A stretch of DNA of 64,000 bases from assembly GCF_026262505.1 (NCBI RefSeq), contig NC_067204.1:7597797-7661796 (forward strand), written 5' to 3'. Source of the stretch: Trichomonas vaginalis G3 (Eukaryota; Parabasalia; Trichomonadida; Trichomonadidae). This document shows positions 19,492 to 28,269 of this stretch, in pieces. Made by a program: the position numbers and the translations under genes. The notes beneath the pieces are model-generated. The model worked only from the letters and a program-made list of their open reading frames with translations, made no database searches and had not been told where the DNA came from. The stretch's first letter is position 1, and every line of letters starts with the position of its first letter.

Positions 19492-19540
19492 TTTTTTAGC
19501 CAGACAAATTGGCAGAAATGCAGATTAAAAAAAAGCGAAA

Positions 19541-19572
<32 letters not shown>
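19492..19572. promoter_or_regulatory. Short SRP68 upstream region ending in poly-A at the Maverick junction
   Basis: Only about 80 bases lie between the SRP68 start and the terminus of element 2, and about 37 of those are an A run (19533-19569). Any promoter must fit in the remaining 40 bases or lie in the Maverick terminal sequence. No clear Inr is visible. Confidence 0.5.
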
Positions 19573-19857
19573 AGTGGGGCTTCCAGGCACTTCGTGCCTT
19601 CTAGCCCTGAAGATGTTTAGTATAAATGAAGTTCTTATATACGGGTCTTCCAGGAGCTTTTCACAAATTATATATGTTTTCATGTTTTGTCAAGACTTCT
19701 TCGTAAAATCAGACAAAAATAATGTTTAGGGTAGAAGGTTAGATATAACCTCTTTTCTAACCTCTTTTCTACCCTCTTGAATTTTCAAGACTTCTTCGTA
19801 CATGTTTTGTCACTTTTCTGTCACTTTTCAGGAAAAAACATTTTTATTGTATATAAA
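19573..19857. repeat. Maverick terminal region of element 2 (left end)
   Basis: It starts AGTGGGGCTTCCAGG and includes the hairpin GGCAC-TTC-GTGCC (19586-19598) nested in GGGCTTCC...TAGCCC. Relative to element 1 it has an extra stretch (about 19690-19800) with CAAGACTTCTTCGTA and AACCTCTTTTCTACCCTC, the same iteron and hairpin vocabulary that fills 29.7-33 kb. So internal repeats and terminus share sequence. Confidence 0.7.
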
Positions 19858-20676
19858 ATGAATTTTACAAAACCACCGTTACCCTTCTTTGGAAATAAGA
19901 GTAGATGTAAAGATATTCTATTGAGAGAACTTAAGAAACTACCGAATGGTCTAACATTTGTAGACTTGTTCGGTGGAAGTTTCTATATATCTCATTTGTG
20001 CCATACAATATTTCCTGACTCAAAGATTATATGCAATGACTTCGACAACTATATGAACCGTCTCAAACATATACCAGACACAAACAAAATATTGAAAGAG
20101 TTAAAAGAAAAGATACCTATAGGTAAGATGGAACGTATACCATTAGATAAGAAAAATACTGTCAGAGAGGTTTTGAAAAAGGCAGAGTATATTGACTGGG
20201 ATAGTATATCTGCTAGACTATTATATAGTGGTGCTATAAGAGTTCATGACATTGAAACACTTATGTCAAAAGTTTTATATCTTAACTATACAAATGTTTT
20301 CAAAGAGAACATAGAAAAATATATTGAGGGTATAGAGTTTGTGAGATGTCATTGGACAGAGTTGTATGAAAAATATAAAGACAAGGAAAATGTTTTCTTT
20401 ATAGTGGACCCGCCGTTCTATAACACATGGGATTTTCAATACCAAGTAGACTGGACTTTGAGAGACTCTTTAGAAACTTTAGACGTTTTACATAACCATC
20501 CATGCTTTTACTTTACATCCGATAAAAGTGGTTTGGAAAGTGTCATGAGATGGTTAGAGGACATACATGACTATGAGTTTAGATACGATAAGATAGAATA
20601 TGAGAGAGGTCCTATAAACTGGAGAAAGTGTCACAACAAAGAAATTTTATTGGTAAGTAAATGTGGTTTGAAATAG
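19858..20676 (+). CDS. Dam-like DNA adenine N6-methyltransferase, 272 aa
   Basis: This is a Dam/D12-type adenine methylase with PLPFFGNKS at the start, SAM motif FVDLFGGSF and catalytic FFIVDPPFYNT. It is nearly identical to 15338-16156, with about six residue differences by eye, so the two elements share recent ancestry. The start at MNFTKPP is preferred over an open frame reaching 27 codons further upstream, because the upstream part is terminal-repeat sequence that is not conserved in frame. It may methylate the element's own DNA and so mark or protect it. Frame whole. Confidence 0.85.
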   Translation: MNFTKPPLPFFGNKSRCKDILLRELKKLPNGLTFVDLFGGSFYISHLCHTIFPDSKIICNDFDNYMNRLKHIPDTNKILKELKEKIPIGKMERIPLDKKNTVREVLKKAEYIDWDSISARLLYSGAIRVHDIETLMSKVLYLNYTNVFKENIEKYIEGIEFVRCHWTELYEKYKDKENVFFIVDPPFYNTWDFQYQVDWTLRDSLETLDVLHNHPCFYFTSDKSGLESVMRWLEDIHDYEFRYDKIEYERGPINWRKCHNKEILLVSKCGLK

Positions 20677-20792
20677 GACTACTTGTTTTAGGTTTTTTCC
20701 ATTGTGTCATTTACTTATTTGACGTGGCAGAAAGGTACAGAGAATATGAAGATGAACCAATACCAGCAAATGTTCAGCATATGTACTCGTAA
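20661..20792 (+). CDS. Small membrane protein, 43 aa
   Basis: It begins MWFEIGLLVLGFFHCVIYLF, giving one transmembrane segment, with an acidic tail (YREYEDEPIP). It overlaps the methylase end by 16 bases in another frame, and 43 codons are kept in the mirror copy (15222-15353). Function unknown. Translation would need its own transcript or re-initiation, and no separate promoter is obvious inside the methylase gene. Confidence 0.6.
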   Translation: MWFEIGLLVLGFFHCVIYLFDVAERYREYEDEPIPANVQHMYS

Positions 20793-20815
20793 GAGATATT
20801 TTTATCTAATATTAA
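20793..20815 (+). promoter_or_regulatory. T-rich TCTA-type start motif
   Basis: TATTTTTATCTAATATTAA leads directly into the ATG at 20816. It is one of several matching leaders, T5-A, then about 8-10 bases, then AAATG (others before 21197, 22310, 25298, 25470, 28892). Confidence 0.45.
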
Positions 20816-21178
20816 ATGGACGCACAGAACTTAGCGAATGCACAGCAACCTGGACAACCAAACCCAGAGAATATTCCAAATGAAGTTAGAATACAAACTG
20901 CAATGGCAAACTATGGTCAAGTGCCAACAGATGTACAAATGCAAACTGCCATGTCAAATGACGCTGCGTTAGGCTTACCACCATGGTATGCAAATATGAG
21001 ATGGAAAGAGTTTTATACAAACCCTGAAGTGGGATATAAACAACTCTATGCAGATGACGCGAACACAGGAGTTGACCCAGAATATGTTTTCTACCAGAGG
21101 AGAAACAGAATGTATGAGCTCCAGTTAAAGAATGCTATGGAACTCAACAGGAAACGTAAGAGACTAGGCGGACATTAG
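20816..21178 (+). CDS. Hypothetical 120-aa protein, Gln/Asn-rich with basic tail
   Basis: The N-terminal half is low complexity and includes QTAMANYGQVPTDV and QTAMSNDAALG repeats. A middle segment GLPPWYANMRWKEFYTNPEVG looks folded. The C-terminus is basic (NRKRKRLGG). A basic C-terminus in a small gene among virion candidates could mean DNA or capsid contact. No family recognised. It is followed after 18 bases by the 80-aa amphipathic gene. Confidence 0.65.
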   Translation: MDAQNLANAQQPGQPNPENIPNEVRIQTAMANYGQVPTDVQMQTAMSNDAALGLPPWYANMRWKEFYTNPEVGYKQLYADDANTGVDPEYVFYQRRNRMYELQLKNAMELNRKRKRLGGH

Positions 21179-21196
21179 ATTTTTACATATAGTAAA

Positions 21197-21439
21197 ATGG
21201 GTTTCTTCAGTAAGATAGGAAACTTCTTTCGAAATGTTGGAAGAGGTATATGGAATGGAATAAAAACCGTAGGAAGAGGAATTTGGAACGGTGTCAAAAA
21301 TATTGGTAAAAGAGTAGGTCAGTTCGTTGGTATTATACCCAAAGACCCTGAACCAGAAGAGCAAGCTCCTGTTATACAACAGCCTGAACCTGCACCACAG
21401 TCTAGTTGGCAACCAAATCCAACACCTCAACCGTATTAA
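21197..21439 (+). CDS. pVI-like amphipathic small protein, 80 aa
   Basis: The N-terminal sequence MGFFSKIGNFFRNVGRGIWN continues with a second GRGIWNGVKNIGKR unit, forming about 45 residues of amphipathic helix with Phe/Trp/Ile on one face and Lys/Arg on the other. A Pro/Glu/Gln-rich tail follows. Membrane-active peptides of this sort (for example in adenovirus protein VI) help virions leave endosomes; the parallel is by composition only. Nearly identical to 14574-14816. Frame whole. Confidence 0.6.
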   Translation: MGFFSKIGNFFRNVGRGIWNGIKTVGRGIWNGVKNIGKRVGQFVGIIPKDPEPEEQAPVIQQPEPAPQSSWQPNPTPQPY

Positions 21440-22291
21440 AAAATTATATTTTATCGTTCGATAGTAGTTGTATATGAAACTAAGTTCTAAGTAAAACGCA
21501 TGGTATAATGGAATTATTCTTTTTCTTCCATCTGTAGTAAACCATACTTGAAAGTCTGAAATACTTCCACTTGGTGGTTCGTATAACTTTGTAGGTTTTT
21601 CGTAAAAGTCATTTGCCAAGCATAAGAAAGAGTTTTGGGCGCCAGAAAATGAAGCATGAACAATAATAGCAGCTGGGTCGAAAACATCTTTAAATAAATA
21701 TGGTTCATCTCTTGCATATCGACTGTAAATATTTGCTAAAGGAAGTTCGACTTTCTGATTTAACATTCTTTGCAAATAATACCATGACATTGCAGTGAAT
21801 TCTGTAATTTATTGTTCGTCTTTCTTTGGATTGTCTTCGTAGATTTGAAATGACACTTGTGAATTTTGTTTGTCATATACAATTCTCACATAAAGTGTGC
21901 TCTCGGTATTTGCATATTCATCAGCATATTTTGCATAACATGAATTTATTTTATCTTCTATATTTTTTAACGCAGTCTGTAGAGAAGATGAAAGGTCAAC
22001 TTGTATTAGCTCAATTTCTTCCCACATTTTTCGTTTCCCTTCAGATATATAATCTATATGAAACCTTACAATAAATGGAAAACTTTTATCTTCTACAGAC
22101 ACAAATTTTATTCTTCGAAAGCCAATAGCTTTTGTGACAGATGGGTCTCTTAGCCATCTTAATGGGTAGTCAAAACGATAGCCTTCATGCTTTACGGTCT
22201 CTGTCTCAAACTTTTGACCGACATTAGTAAAAAGTTCATCTAATGGTTTAGTTGTAGCAACTCTTGAATTTTCTTTTTCTATTGGAAGCAT
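21440..22291 (-). pseudogene. Candidate minor capsid/penton-like protein (broken copy)
   Basis: This is the mirror copy of 13721-14570 and a homologue of 28892-29752. It shares GYRFDYPLRWLRDPS, AKAIGFRR-type, FDPAAIIVHASFS and SDFQVWFTT segments. It is divergent from the fibre gene across an 18-bp promoter. It appears broken about once. Its middle part differs from element 1 more than the flanks do, suggesting recombination or selection there. Confidence 0.6.
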
Positions 22292-22309
22292 ATTTTATCT
22301 AGAATAAAA
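22292..22309. promoter_or_regulatory. 18-bp bidirectional promoter
   Basis: ATTTTATCTAGAATAAAA lies between the two ATGs and is almost palindromic around TCTAGA. It is identical to 13703-13720 reversed. Confidence 0.55.
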
Positions 22310-23904
22310 ATGTCGAAAGATATTGCTTCCATGAGAGAAATACAACACAACCGACAACTCATTATGCAAGCCCTAAATAAGAACACAACAAACTTTTCAA
22401 ACTATTCTAAGATATCTGAGTCATTGAAAGAAGGAAACTTAAAACTGACATTAAACCCAATGACAGATGAGTTTCTGTTTCAAGACAATAAGAACCATAC
22501 TGTCTGTATAAATCCAACAAAAGGAACTTTAAACGAGAAACCTATAAATGAACTTCTTTTGAAAACAGATGTTGACAACAAAGCTGACAAAGAATATGTA
22601 GACGATGCAATAGCAAAAGAAGAAGAAAGAGCTAACAATGCTTATGCAACAAAAGAACATACTCATCCTGAACTAGCAGACAAAACATATGTTGACAATA
22701 AAATGTCAAGTGAAGTGACAAGAGCTGAAAACGAATATTCTAAAAAGACTCATACACATTCTATATCTGATATTACAAACTTACAAGAAACCTTAAACAG
22801 GAAAAGTGCCGTTGGACATACACATACATCTTCTGAAATAACAGACTTAAACGTTAGCCTTGAAAAGAAAGCAGATAAAACATATGTCAATGAAATATAC
22901 CAAAGTTTAGTTGGAACAAAAAATATTGAGACTATGGTTGGTGACTTTTCTGTCAATGAAGAAAATAAATATTTTAGATGGCAGTTGGTACACTCCTTAA
23001 AAAATGGTATACGGTATAAACTCATTCCGAAAAATAACAATGAAATGTATGTAAGCTATAAAAAGAATGATGGTACACAAGTTAAAGTTCCATTAGACAA
23101 CAACTGCTACTTAAACTTATATGGAGACGAACAAAAGAAATATTTAAGAGTTTATGAAATGGCAGATATGACATTGCCTGACCCATCTCCAGTACCACAT
23201 TATTATGACTATGGTGTTGACGCACGTGTAGACCCAAAAAAGCAAACATTATATTTAGAATATTATAGATATAAAAGATATAATGCAATAGAAAAAACGA
23301 GAATAGTATACTATTATGAAGATGACAGAAATAAATATTATAGTCAAGATTTTACCCACCCTGAAAACATAAGATTATATTATAAAAAATATTCTGACAC
23401 AAACCAGAAGAAACCTGAAATAGTTGCACTATATTTTAAGTTCAAAAGAGACAATCCTATAATATCTCATATGTTTGATTTAATGAACCCAGTAGGTTCT
23501 ATTTATACATCTATGGAAGCAAGAGGTCCTCAAGTAATGTTTGGTGTTGGTGCATGGGAACAAATAGTCGACAGGTTTTTGTATTGTGCAAACTCTTCAA
23601 AGGAAACAGGTGGAAGTAAAACGATTTCAGGTGAAAATTTACCTGCACACAGTCACTACATAGATTTAAGTACATCTCAAGCAGGTTGGCATAAGCATAA
23701 ATTTTGGATTGGCACGCCTTGAAAAAAGGTAAAGGATATGATGTTAAAGACGACGTTCAGTTTGCTATAAATTGTTACTGGAGTGACACTCAGGGAGATG
23801 GAAACCATACACATCGCGTTTCAGGATATACGCAAACAACGGGACAAAGTAAAGAATACATGCCACCTTACATGACAGTTTACGCATGGTATAGAATTGC
23901 TTAG
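22310..23904 (+). pseudogene. Phage-like tail fibre / collar protein (copy broken about once)
   Basis: Same architecture as 11768-13702: an N-terminal attachment-like domain, ADKTYVD and GHTHT coiled-coil units, and a beta-rich middle. The C-terminal collar domain has NPVGSIYTSME, GAWEQIVDRFLY and ENLPAHSHYID. It carries only one of the 22-residue HTHT repeat units where element 1 has six. One break is apparent near the C-terminal domain. Confidence 0.75.
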
Positions 23905-24859
23905 TCGTCATTTTCAACTTCTTTAGCATATTCGTCAGCAGTTGTCTTATATTTGTTAGGAACTGTCTTTGAAAGTATACCACCTTGAACTTTGACAAGT
24001 TTGAAACGAGGTCTGACAATAGTAGTTTTATCTTCTGCTTGCAGTCTGTACATTTTGCCATGTTTGCCTAAAACTTCATAATATTCTCTTGTATACTTTC
24101 TTCTATTTTTACGAACACGAATGCGAGTACCTGTCGAGTTCCCATTGTTGTCATAGTCAATAGTATTTTCATATGGGTCGCGTTTAGGTATTTCTATTTT
24201 TACTTTGTCACCTTTCTGAAGTTTGAAGCCTGGCATTCTTTCTTGTTTGTCTCTTTTGACTAAACTATTAAATATATAGTCTTTCTCTAAGTCAGGGTTG
24301 TTTTTCATTTCTTCAGGGGAATGGTTTCCCAAACCTTTTTGTTTACGGCTATTGTAAATATTTAAAACTTGTCTCATCTTTGCCATGGAGAAGTGTTCTG
24401 TACTTGTCGTCATATGACATTTCATCTACCTCACCACCTTGTGGTTGGTTTAAGTCTCTTAAGATTTTTATACAACTGTCAATGACACCAAGAGCAGAAT
24501 GGTTTTGGTCGACAATGAAATATTGGTTTACATTTTTTGAACGCAGATAGTTTTTAATATCGTCTGATTTGAAAGAACTTTCACAGTCAGATGTCAGTTT
24601 TGTTGGATGGTATTTGTCAACGAATATTGTCAAAGCAGTTTTCACATCTAAAATATTTTTGGACCATAATGGTATGGCTTCACAGTATCTTGTTTTTGAC
24701 CGACAAATATTAGCCAGTATGGTGGTCCATCTTCTCTATACCTCGGAATGTTTTCCAAGATATCCATAAACCAAGCATTTGGTGTTGAACTAAAGATTTT
24801 TACCATGAGTGCTTTCTTTGTTGCCTTAGAACATAGGGGTCCTTGTTTGGATTCGTCAT
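23901..24859 (-). pseudogene. Maverick integrase (rve family), broken copy
   Basis: This is the mirror copy of 10813-11771, a DDE integrase core followed by a basic C-terminal domain. It ends tail to tail with the fibre gene, with overlapping stops. It appears broken at least once or twice. Integrase inserts the linear element into host DNA. Confidence 0.8.
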
Positions 24860-24876
24860 TTTTTAACCCATAAGAA

Positions 24877-25278
24877 ATGGGTTTATTTGGCGCATTAGCA
24901 GGAGTTGCATCCAGATTTTTGCCCGCAGTGGGAACAATAGCCAGAGGTGCATTTGGAATTGGAAGGAAGATTTTGAGTACATTAGGTATACTGAAAGAGA
25001 AAGCACAACCTATTATACAAACCGTACAGAAAGGTTGGGAGGTAGCACGAGATGCAGCAAATCTTATTCCAAATCCTGAAACAAGAGGAAAAGTTCAAGG
25101 ATGGATGGACAATGTAGGAAGACAAGCAGGAAACTACTATAACAAAGCAAATGACTACTATAACCAAGCAGGGCACTACATGGACCAAGGTGAAAGATTC
25201 TTTAACAGAGGATATAACCATGCACAACAGTGGGTAAACAATAACCAACCTCAACCACCTCAAACGTGGGGAATGTAA
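24877..25278 (+). CDS. pVI-like amphipathic protein, 133 aa
   Basis: Residues 1-45 are hydrophobic and Gly/Ala-rich (GLFGALAGVASRFLPAVG, then IARGAFGIGRKIL), resembling a membrane-inserting helix. Residues 45-75 form a charged amphipathic helix. The tail is Asn/Gln/Tyr-rich with NYYNKANDYYNQAGHYMDQG repeats. A second virion-type amphipathic protein is inferred. It is divergent from the integrase across 17 bases. Frame whole here; the element 1 copy is broken. Confidence 0.6.
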   Translation: MGLFGALAGVASRFLPAVGTIARGAFGIGRKILSTLGILKEKAQPIIQTVQKGWEVARDAANLIPNPETRGKVQGWMDNVGRQAGNYYNKANDYYNQAGHYMDQGERFFNRGYNHAQQWVNNNQPQPPQTWGM

Positions 25279-25297
25279 AGTTTTTTACTGAGATGAA
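25279..25297 (+). promoter_or_regulatory. TTTACTGAGATGAA leader, copy 1
   Basis: GTTTTTTACTGAGATGAA runs straight into the ATG at 25298. A nearly identical leader precedes the next gene at 25470 and the mirror genes at 10206 and 10377. Exact reuse of a 17-bp leader ahead of neighbouring unrelated genes suggests a shared promoter. Confidence 0.5.
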
Positions 25298-25450
25298 ATG
25301 AACAATACAGCATTGAGACAAATGGGTTCAAGATGGATTTGTCGGCTTCCAGCAGTTACACAACGTGTTTGTCAAGTTCTTCCTATACCTCAGGAAGTTT
25401 TAGACCGACTTAAAAAACCTAAACAACCAGTTGAAAACAAACCAAACTAA
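25298..25450 (+). CDS. Small basic protein, 50 aa
   Basis: A short frame (MNNTALRQMGSRWICRLPAV...) with a basic, Pro-rich C-terminus. It lies between two genes in the same direction and has the conserved TTTACTGAGATGAA leader, which supports it as a real gene. A corresponding sequence is kept at 10225-10377. Function unknown. Confidence 0.5.
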   Translation: MNNTALRQMGSRWICRLPAVTQRVCQVLPIPQEVLDRLKKPKQPVENKPN

Positions 25451-25469
25451 AATTTTTTACTGAGATGAA
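25451..25469 (+). promoter_or_regulatory. TTTACTGAGATGAA leader, copy 2
   Basis: AATTTTTTACTGAGATGAA leads into the ATG at 25470. It is essentially the same as 25279-25297. Confidence 0.5.
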
Positions 25470-26054
25470 ATGACCGAAGAAGTTGAAACGGTGGATCTCA
25501 CCCCACAAACAAAAAGTTCAGAACCATTGTCAAAACCTGTCAAAGAACTTACAGATGAAGAGAAAAATTCAATAATAGAAAGTGCCAGGTCTGGAAATAC
25601 AAACCCTAACTATAAAGTCACTTTTCATAGAAATGGAACGGCTAGTATCTCAAAAAAGAAACAGACTCTCACAAATAAAATATTGAAGTCTGAAGGAGCT
25701 TTCGAGACAACAGATGGAAAAGTTTACTTCACCGACCAACAGTTCATTATAGAACATCTCATTGACTTAGAGTCGAAATATTCTAAACTTTACAACAAAC
25801 ACAAAAAGTTGAAAGGAAAACAAAAACAAATGGCATATGATATTTATGAAGATGTTGACAACACAACTAAACCTGCAAGTGAGGTAAGGTCAGATGAACC
25901 GAAAAGTGACGAAAAACCGATAGAAGAAGGGGAGCCAAAAACTGAAGGGGAGCCAAGACCAAAGTTTAGTCTCCAGACTAAACCAAGTCAACCTTCATTA
26001 GCTGGTATGGGTTGGCGTCAAAGACTTATGGCAGCAGGCGGTTATGTTAAGTAA
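25470..26054 (+). CDS. Acidic coiled-coil hypothetical protein, 194 aa
   Basis: Residues 30-60 include NYKVTFHRNGTASISKKKQ, which looks like a small beta-hairpin unit. Residues 85-120 are a helical/coiled-coil segment with FIIEHLIDLESKYSKLYNKH. Residues 125-175 are an acidic Glu/Pro/Lys low-complexity region. It ends about 30 bases before the polymerase start. By position it could be the terminal protein or another replication partner, but no catalytic feature shows this. The element 1 copy (9622-10206) is broken. Confidence 0.55.
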   Translation: MTEEVETVDLTPQTKSSEPLSKPVKELTDEEKNSIIESARSGNTNPNYKVTFHRNGTASISKKKQTLTNKILKSEGAFETTDGKVYFTDQQFIIEHLIDLESKYSKLYNKHKKLKGKQKQMAYDIYEDVDNTTKPASEVRSDEPKSDEKPIEEGEPKTEGEPRPKFSLQTKPSQPSLAGMGWRQRLMAAGGYVK

Positions 26055-26085
26055 AGAAAAAAAATATTTTTTTATTTTTATAAAA

Positions 26086-28230
26086 ATGCCCCCATATAGA
26101 ATGGATAGAAAGTCTGCTAGAATAAAAGCAGAGTTGCAAAGATATGGTTGGAGAGTTTCAAAGAAGTTTAAATATAGGAAGGGAAAGCCAATAAAAGTCT
26201 ATGACAAACTGGCTGGTCTGACCTATGAGATGGACTTGGAAACAGCGCGCGCCAATTATCCAAACAGACTGGAGAGGTTAGAAGAAGAACGTCTTATGAA
26301 CATGCCTTTCAATGTTACTGAGCCACAAGTTGAAGGACACGACGGCTTTGCCAGATTCTACTGGAAACATGACGAACAATTGCATCCTTTGAGAAGGAAA
26401 AAAGGAAGAGGTGAAGACGCACATGCTCCCATGGAAAGAACAAGATATGCATATGAAAAGTATCGTGAAGTTAGAAGTCAAATTACATCTGGTCGAACCT
26501 TTACAGTAAACTTTGACGAAGGAAAGAACAAAGAAGGCTTCATGGGTGTACTTGCTGCCATACAAGACGGAAATAAGAAAGGATACAATCTCAGACTAAC
26601 CATAACAGATCTGAACGGTCATATTTACTATGCAAATGGCAATGAACAAACAGCTGCAAAACTTCTTGACGCTTTCAAGACTACAAAGAGAGAACAAATG
26701 TTTGACTCCGACTCAGACATCTTAAATGCAATTGAAGGAATTGCAAGTGTCAAGTTCGAATGGCATGAACCTAACCCTCAAGCAGTCAGACAACATGCTG
26801 GATACTTCCCGTTCATAAATAAGTCTGACATTGACTTGACAAGGTATGGAATTTACAATTCAATTGAAACAATTGTCAATGAACCTTGCATTCTTACATG
26901 TCTCAGGAACTCTGGTCTTGTTACAGAAGAGAAGATGAAGTATCTTGAGTCATGTGTGAAGACAAGGTATATTCTCAGAGGTCAATTGGCAAAAATTGCA
27001 CCGTTGGCAAATGTCAATATCCGAGTCAACATACCTACAGCTAAAGGTTCTTCACATGACGACTATGTTGTTGACTTCAAATTGCCATGGTTGAAGATTG
27101 CACTCATCCACAACCACTTCATGTTGAACGAAAGTCTTATGTTCGGAAAAGGCAAGTGCAACATTGTCAGAGCTGTAAACATTCTTTTCGAGAAAGGTTT
27201 GTTGGAACCAATTCCAGATGACAAGCTGACAGAAACTTTTGTACCAAAAGACGAAACAAACTTTTCATTGTTGGTAAGACCAAAAGTTGTTCCAGACAAA
27301 GTTCTAGTACAAAAGAAGTACACAATTCCAAAAGGAGTTGGATTGTTCGGATACCAACCTGAACCAGAAGAACTTCCAATGAGGTTGCAAGAACTTCAAG
27401 ATGCTATAAACAAACTTCCATTGAGACATCCAATTGACGTCAAATTGTATTGGAGAGCTTCTGAGTTAGGTCAGAAGGTTTTATATGAAACAGGTTGCTT
27501 CGACGATGTTTATGAGATAACAGGGGAGGTATCGCAGAAGATAAGAGACTCACTTGAATTTCCACAAACTGGACCAATTGGTTGCGACAAGTTCGACTCA
27601 GATGAAAAGATATACTATGTCGACCTTAACGCTGCATACATGAGGTTCGTCCAATATATCCCGACTGGAATTCCAAACGAAGATGGTGAGTTCCCGGGAA
27701 GGAACTATACAGTTGGAAAAGTCATACAACAACTGTATGATATTAGGAAAGCTTCAAACCCCAAACTTGCAATGACACTCAAATTGCTTATGAATTCGAC
27801 ATGGGGATATTCCATTAAGAAACCTCAAGAGATGAAGAGTAAACATTATGAGAAGGTCGACAACTTTGTTGAAAGGTTTTCTCCTTTTGTTTTGAAGTAC
27901 GAATTCACTCAAGGTCAAAGTGGCTTAGTAACCACATTAAAACCTATTGTCGAACATTGGTCTTACCCTCAGTTCGCAAAGGCAGTCCTTGACAACTACA
28001 ACAAATTCTTCTCCGAAGTCAAATCCAAAGTCAAGGTTTACTATGAGAACATCGACGCACTCATGACGAACGAAGAAGGCTATAACAAACTCATTGAAAT
28101 GGGAATGGTCGGTGAAAAGATGGGTCAATTCAAATTGGACAAAATTTTCACCGAAGTTCATGTCCTCTCCAAGCGTAAGTACTGGGGTGTTAAAGAAGAC
28201 GGCACAGAAATAAAACATTGCATGAAATAA
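26086..28230 (+). CDS. Maverick protein-primed DNA polymerase B, about 714 aa
   Basis: This is a family B polymerase of the protein-primed kind that copies linear Polinton DNA. The N-terminal 100 residues are basic (RMDRKSARIKAELQRYG). Polymerase landmarks lie in the last third: motif A region YYVDLNAAYMRF (about residue 505), motif B region LLMNSTWGYS (about 565) and motif C region YYENIDALM (about 650). The upstream exonuclease half is harder to recognise. The ATG at 26086 is chosen over one 14 codons earlier because the earlier stretch is the usual T-rich leader. The frame looks whole; the mirror copy (7441-9592) is broken. It is shorter than many Polinton polymerases. Confidence 0.85.
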   Translation: MPPYRMDRKSARIKAELQRYGWRVSKKFKYRKGKPIKVYDKLAGLTYEMDLETARANYPNRLERLEEERLMNMPFNVTEPQVEGHDGFARFYWKHDEQLHPLRRKKGRGEDAHAPMERTRYAYEKYREVRSQITSGRTFTVNFDEGKNKEGFMGVLAAIQDGNKKGYNLRLTITDLNGHIYYANGNEQTAAKLLDAFKTTKREQMFDSDSDILNAIEGIASVKFEWHEPNPQAVRQHAGYFPFINKSDIDLTRYGIYNSIETIVNEPCILTCLRNSGLVTEEKMKYLESCVKTRYILRGQLAKIAPLANVNIRVNIPTAKGSSHDDYVVDFKLPWLKIALIHNHFMLNESLMFGKGKCNIVRAVNILFEKGLLEPIPDDKLTETFVPKDETNFSLLVRPKVVPDKVLVQKKYTIPKGVGLFGYQPEPEELPMRLQELQDAINKLPLRHPIDVKLYWRASELGQKVLYETGCFDDVYEITGEVSQKIRDSLEFPQTGPIGCDKFDSDEKIYYVDLNAAYMRFVQYIPTGIPNEDGEFPGRNYTVGKVIQQLYDIRKASNPKLAMTLKLLMNSTWGYSIKKPQEMKSKHYEKVDNFVERFSPFVLKYEFTQGQSGLVTTLKPIVEHWSYPQFAKAVLDNYNKFFSEVKSKVKVYYENIDALMTNEEGYNKLIEMGMVGEKMGQFKLDKIFTEVHVLSKRKYWGVKEDGTEIKHCMK

Positions 28231-28269
28231 AAAATTTTTTTAAAAAAATATTTTTTTATTTTATTTGAA

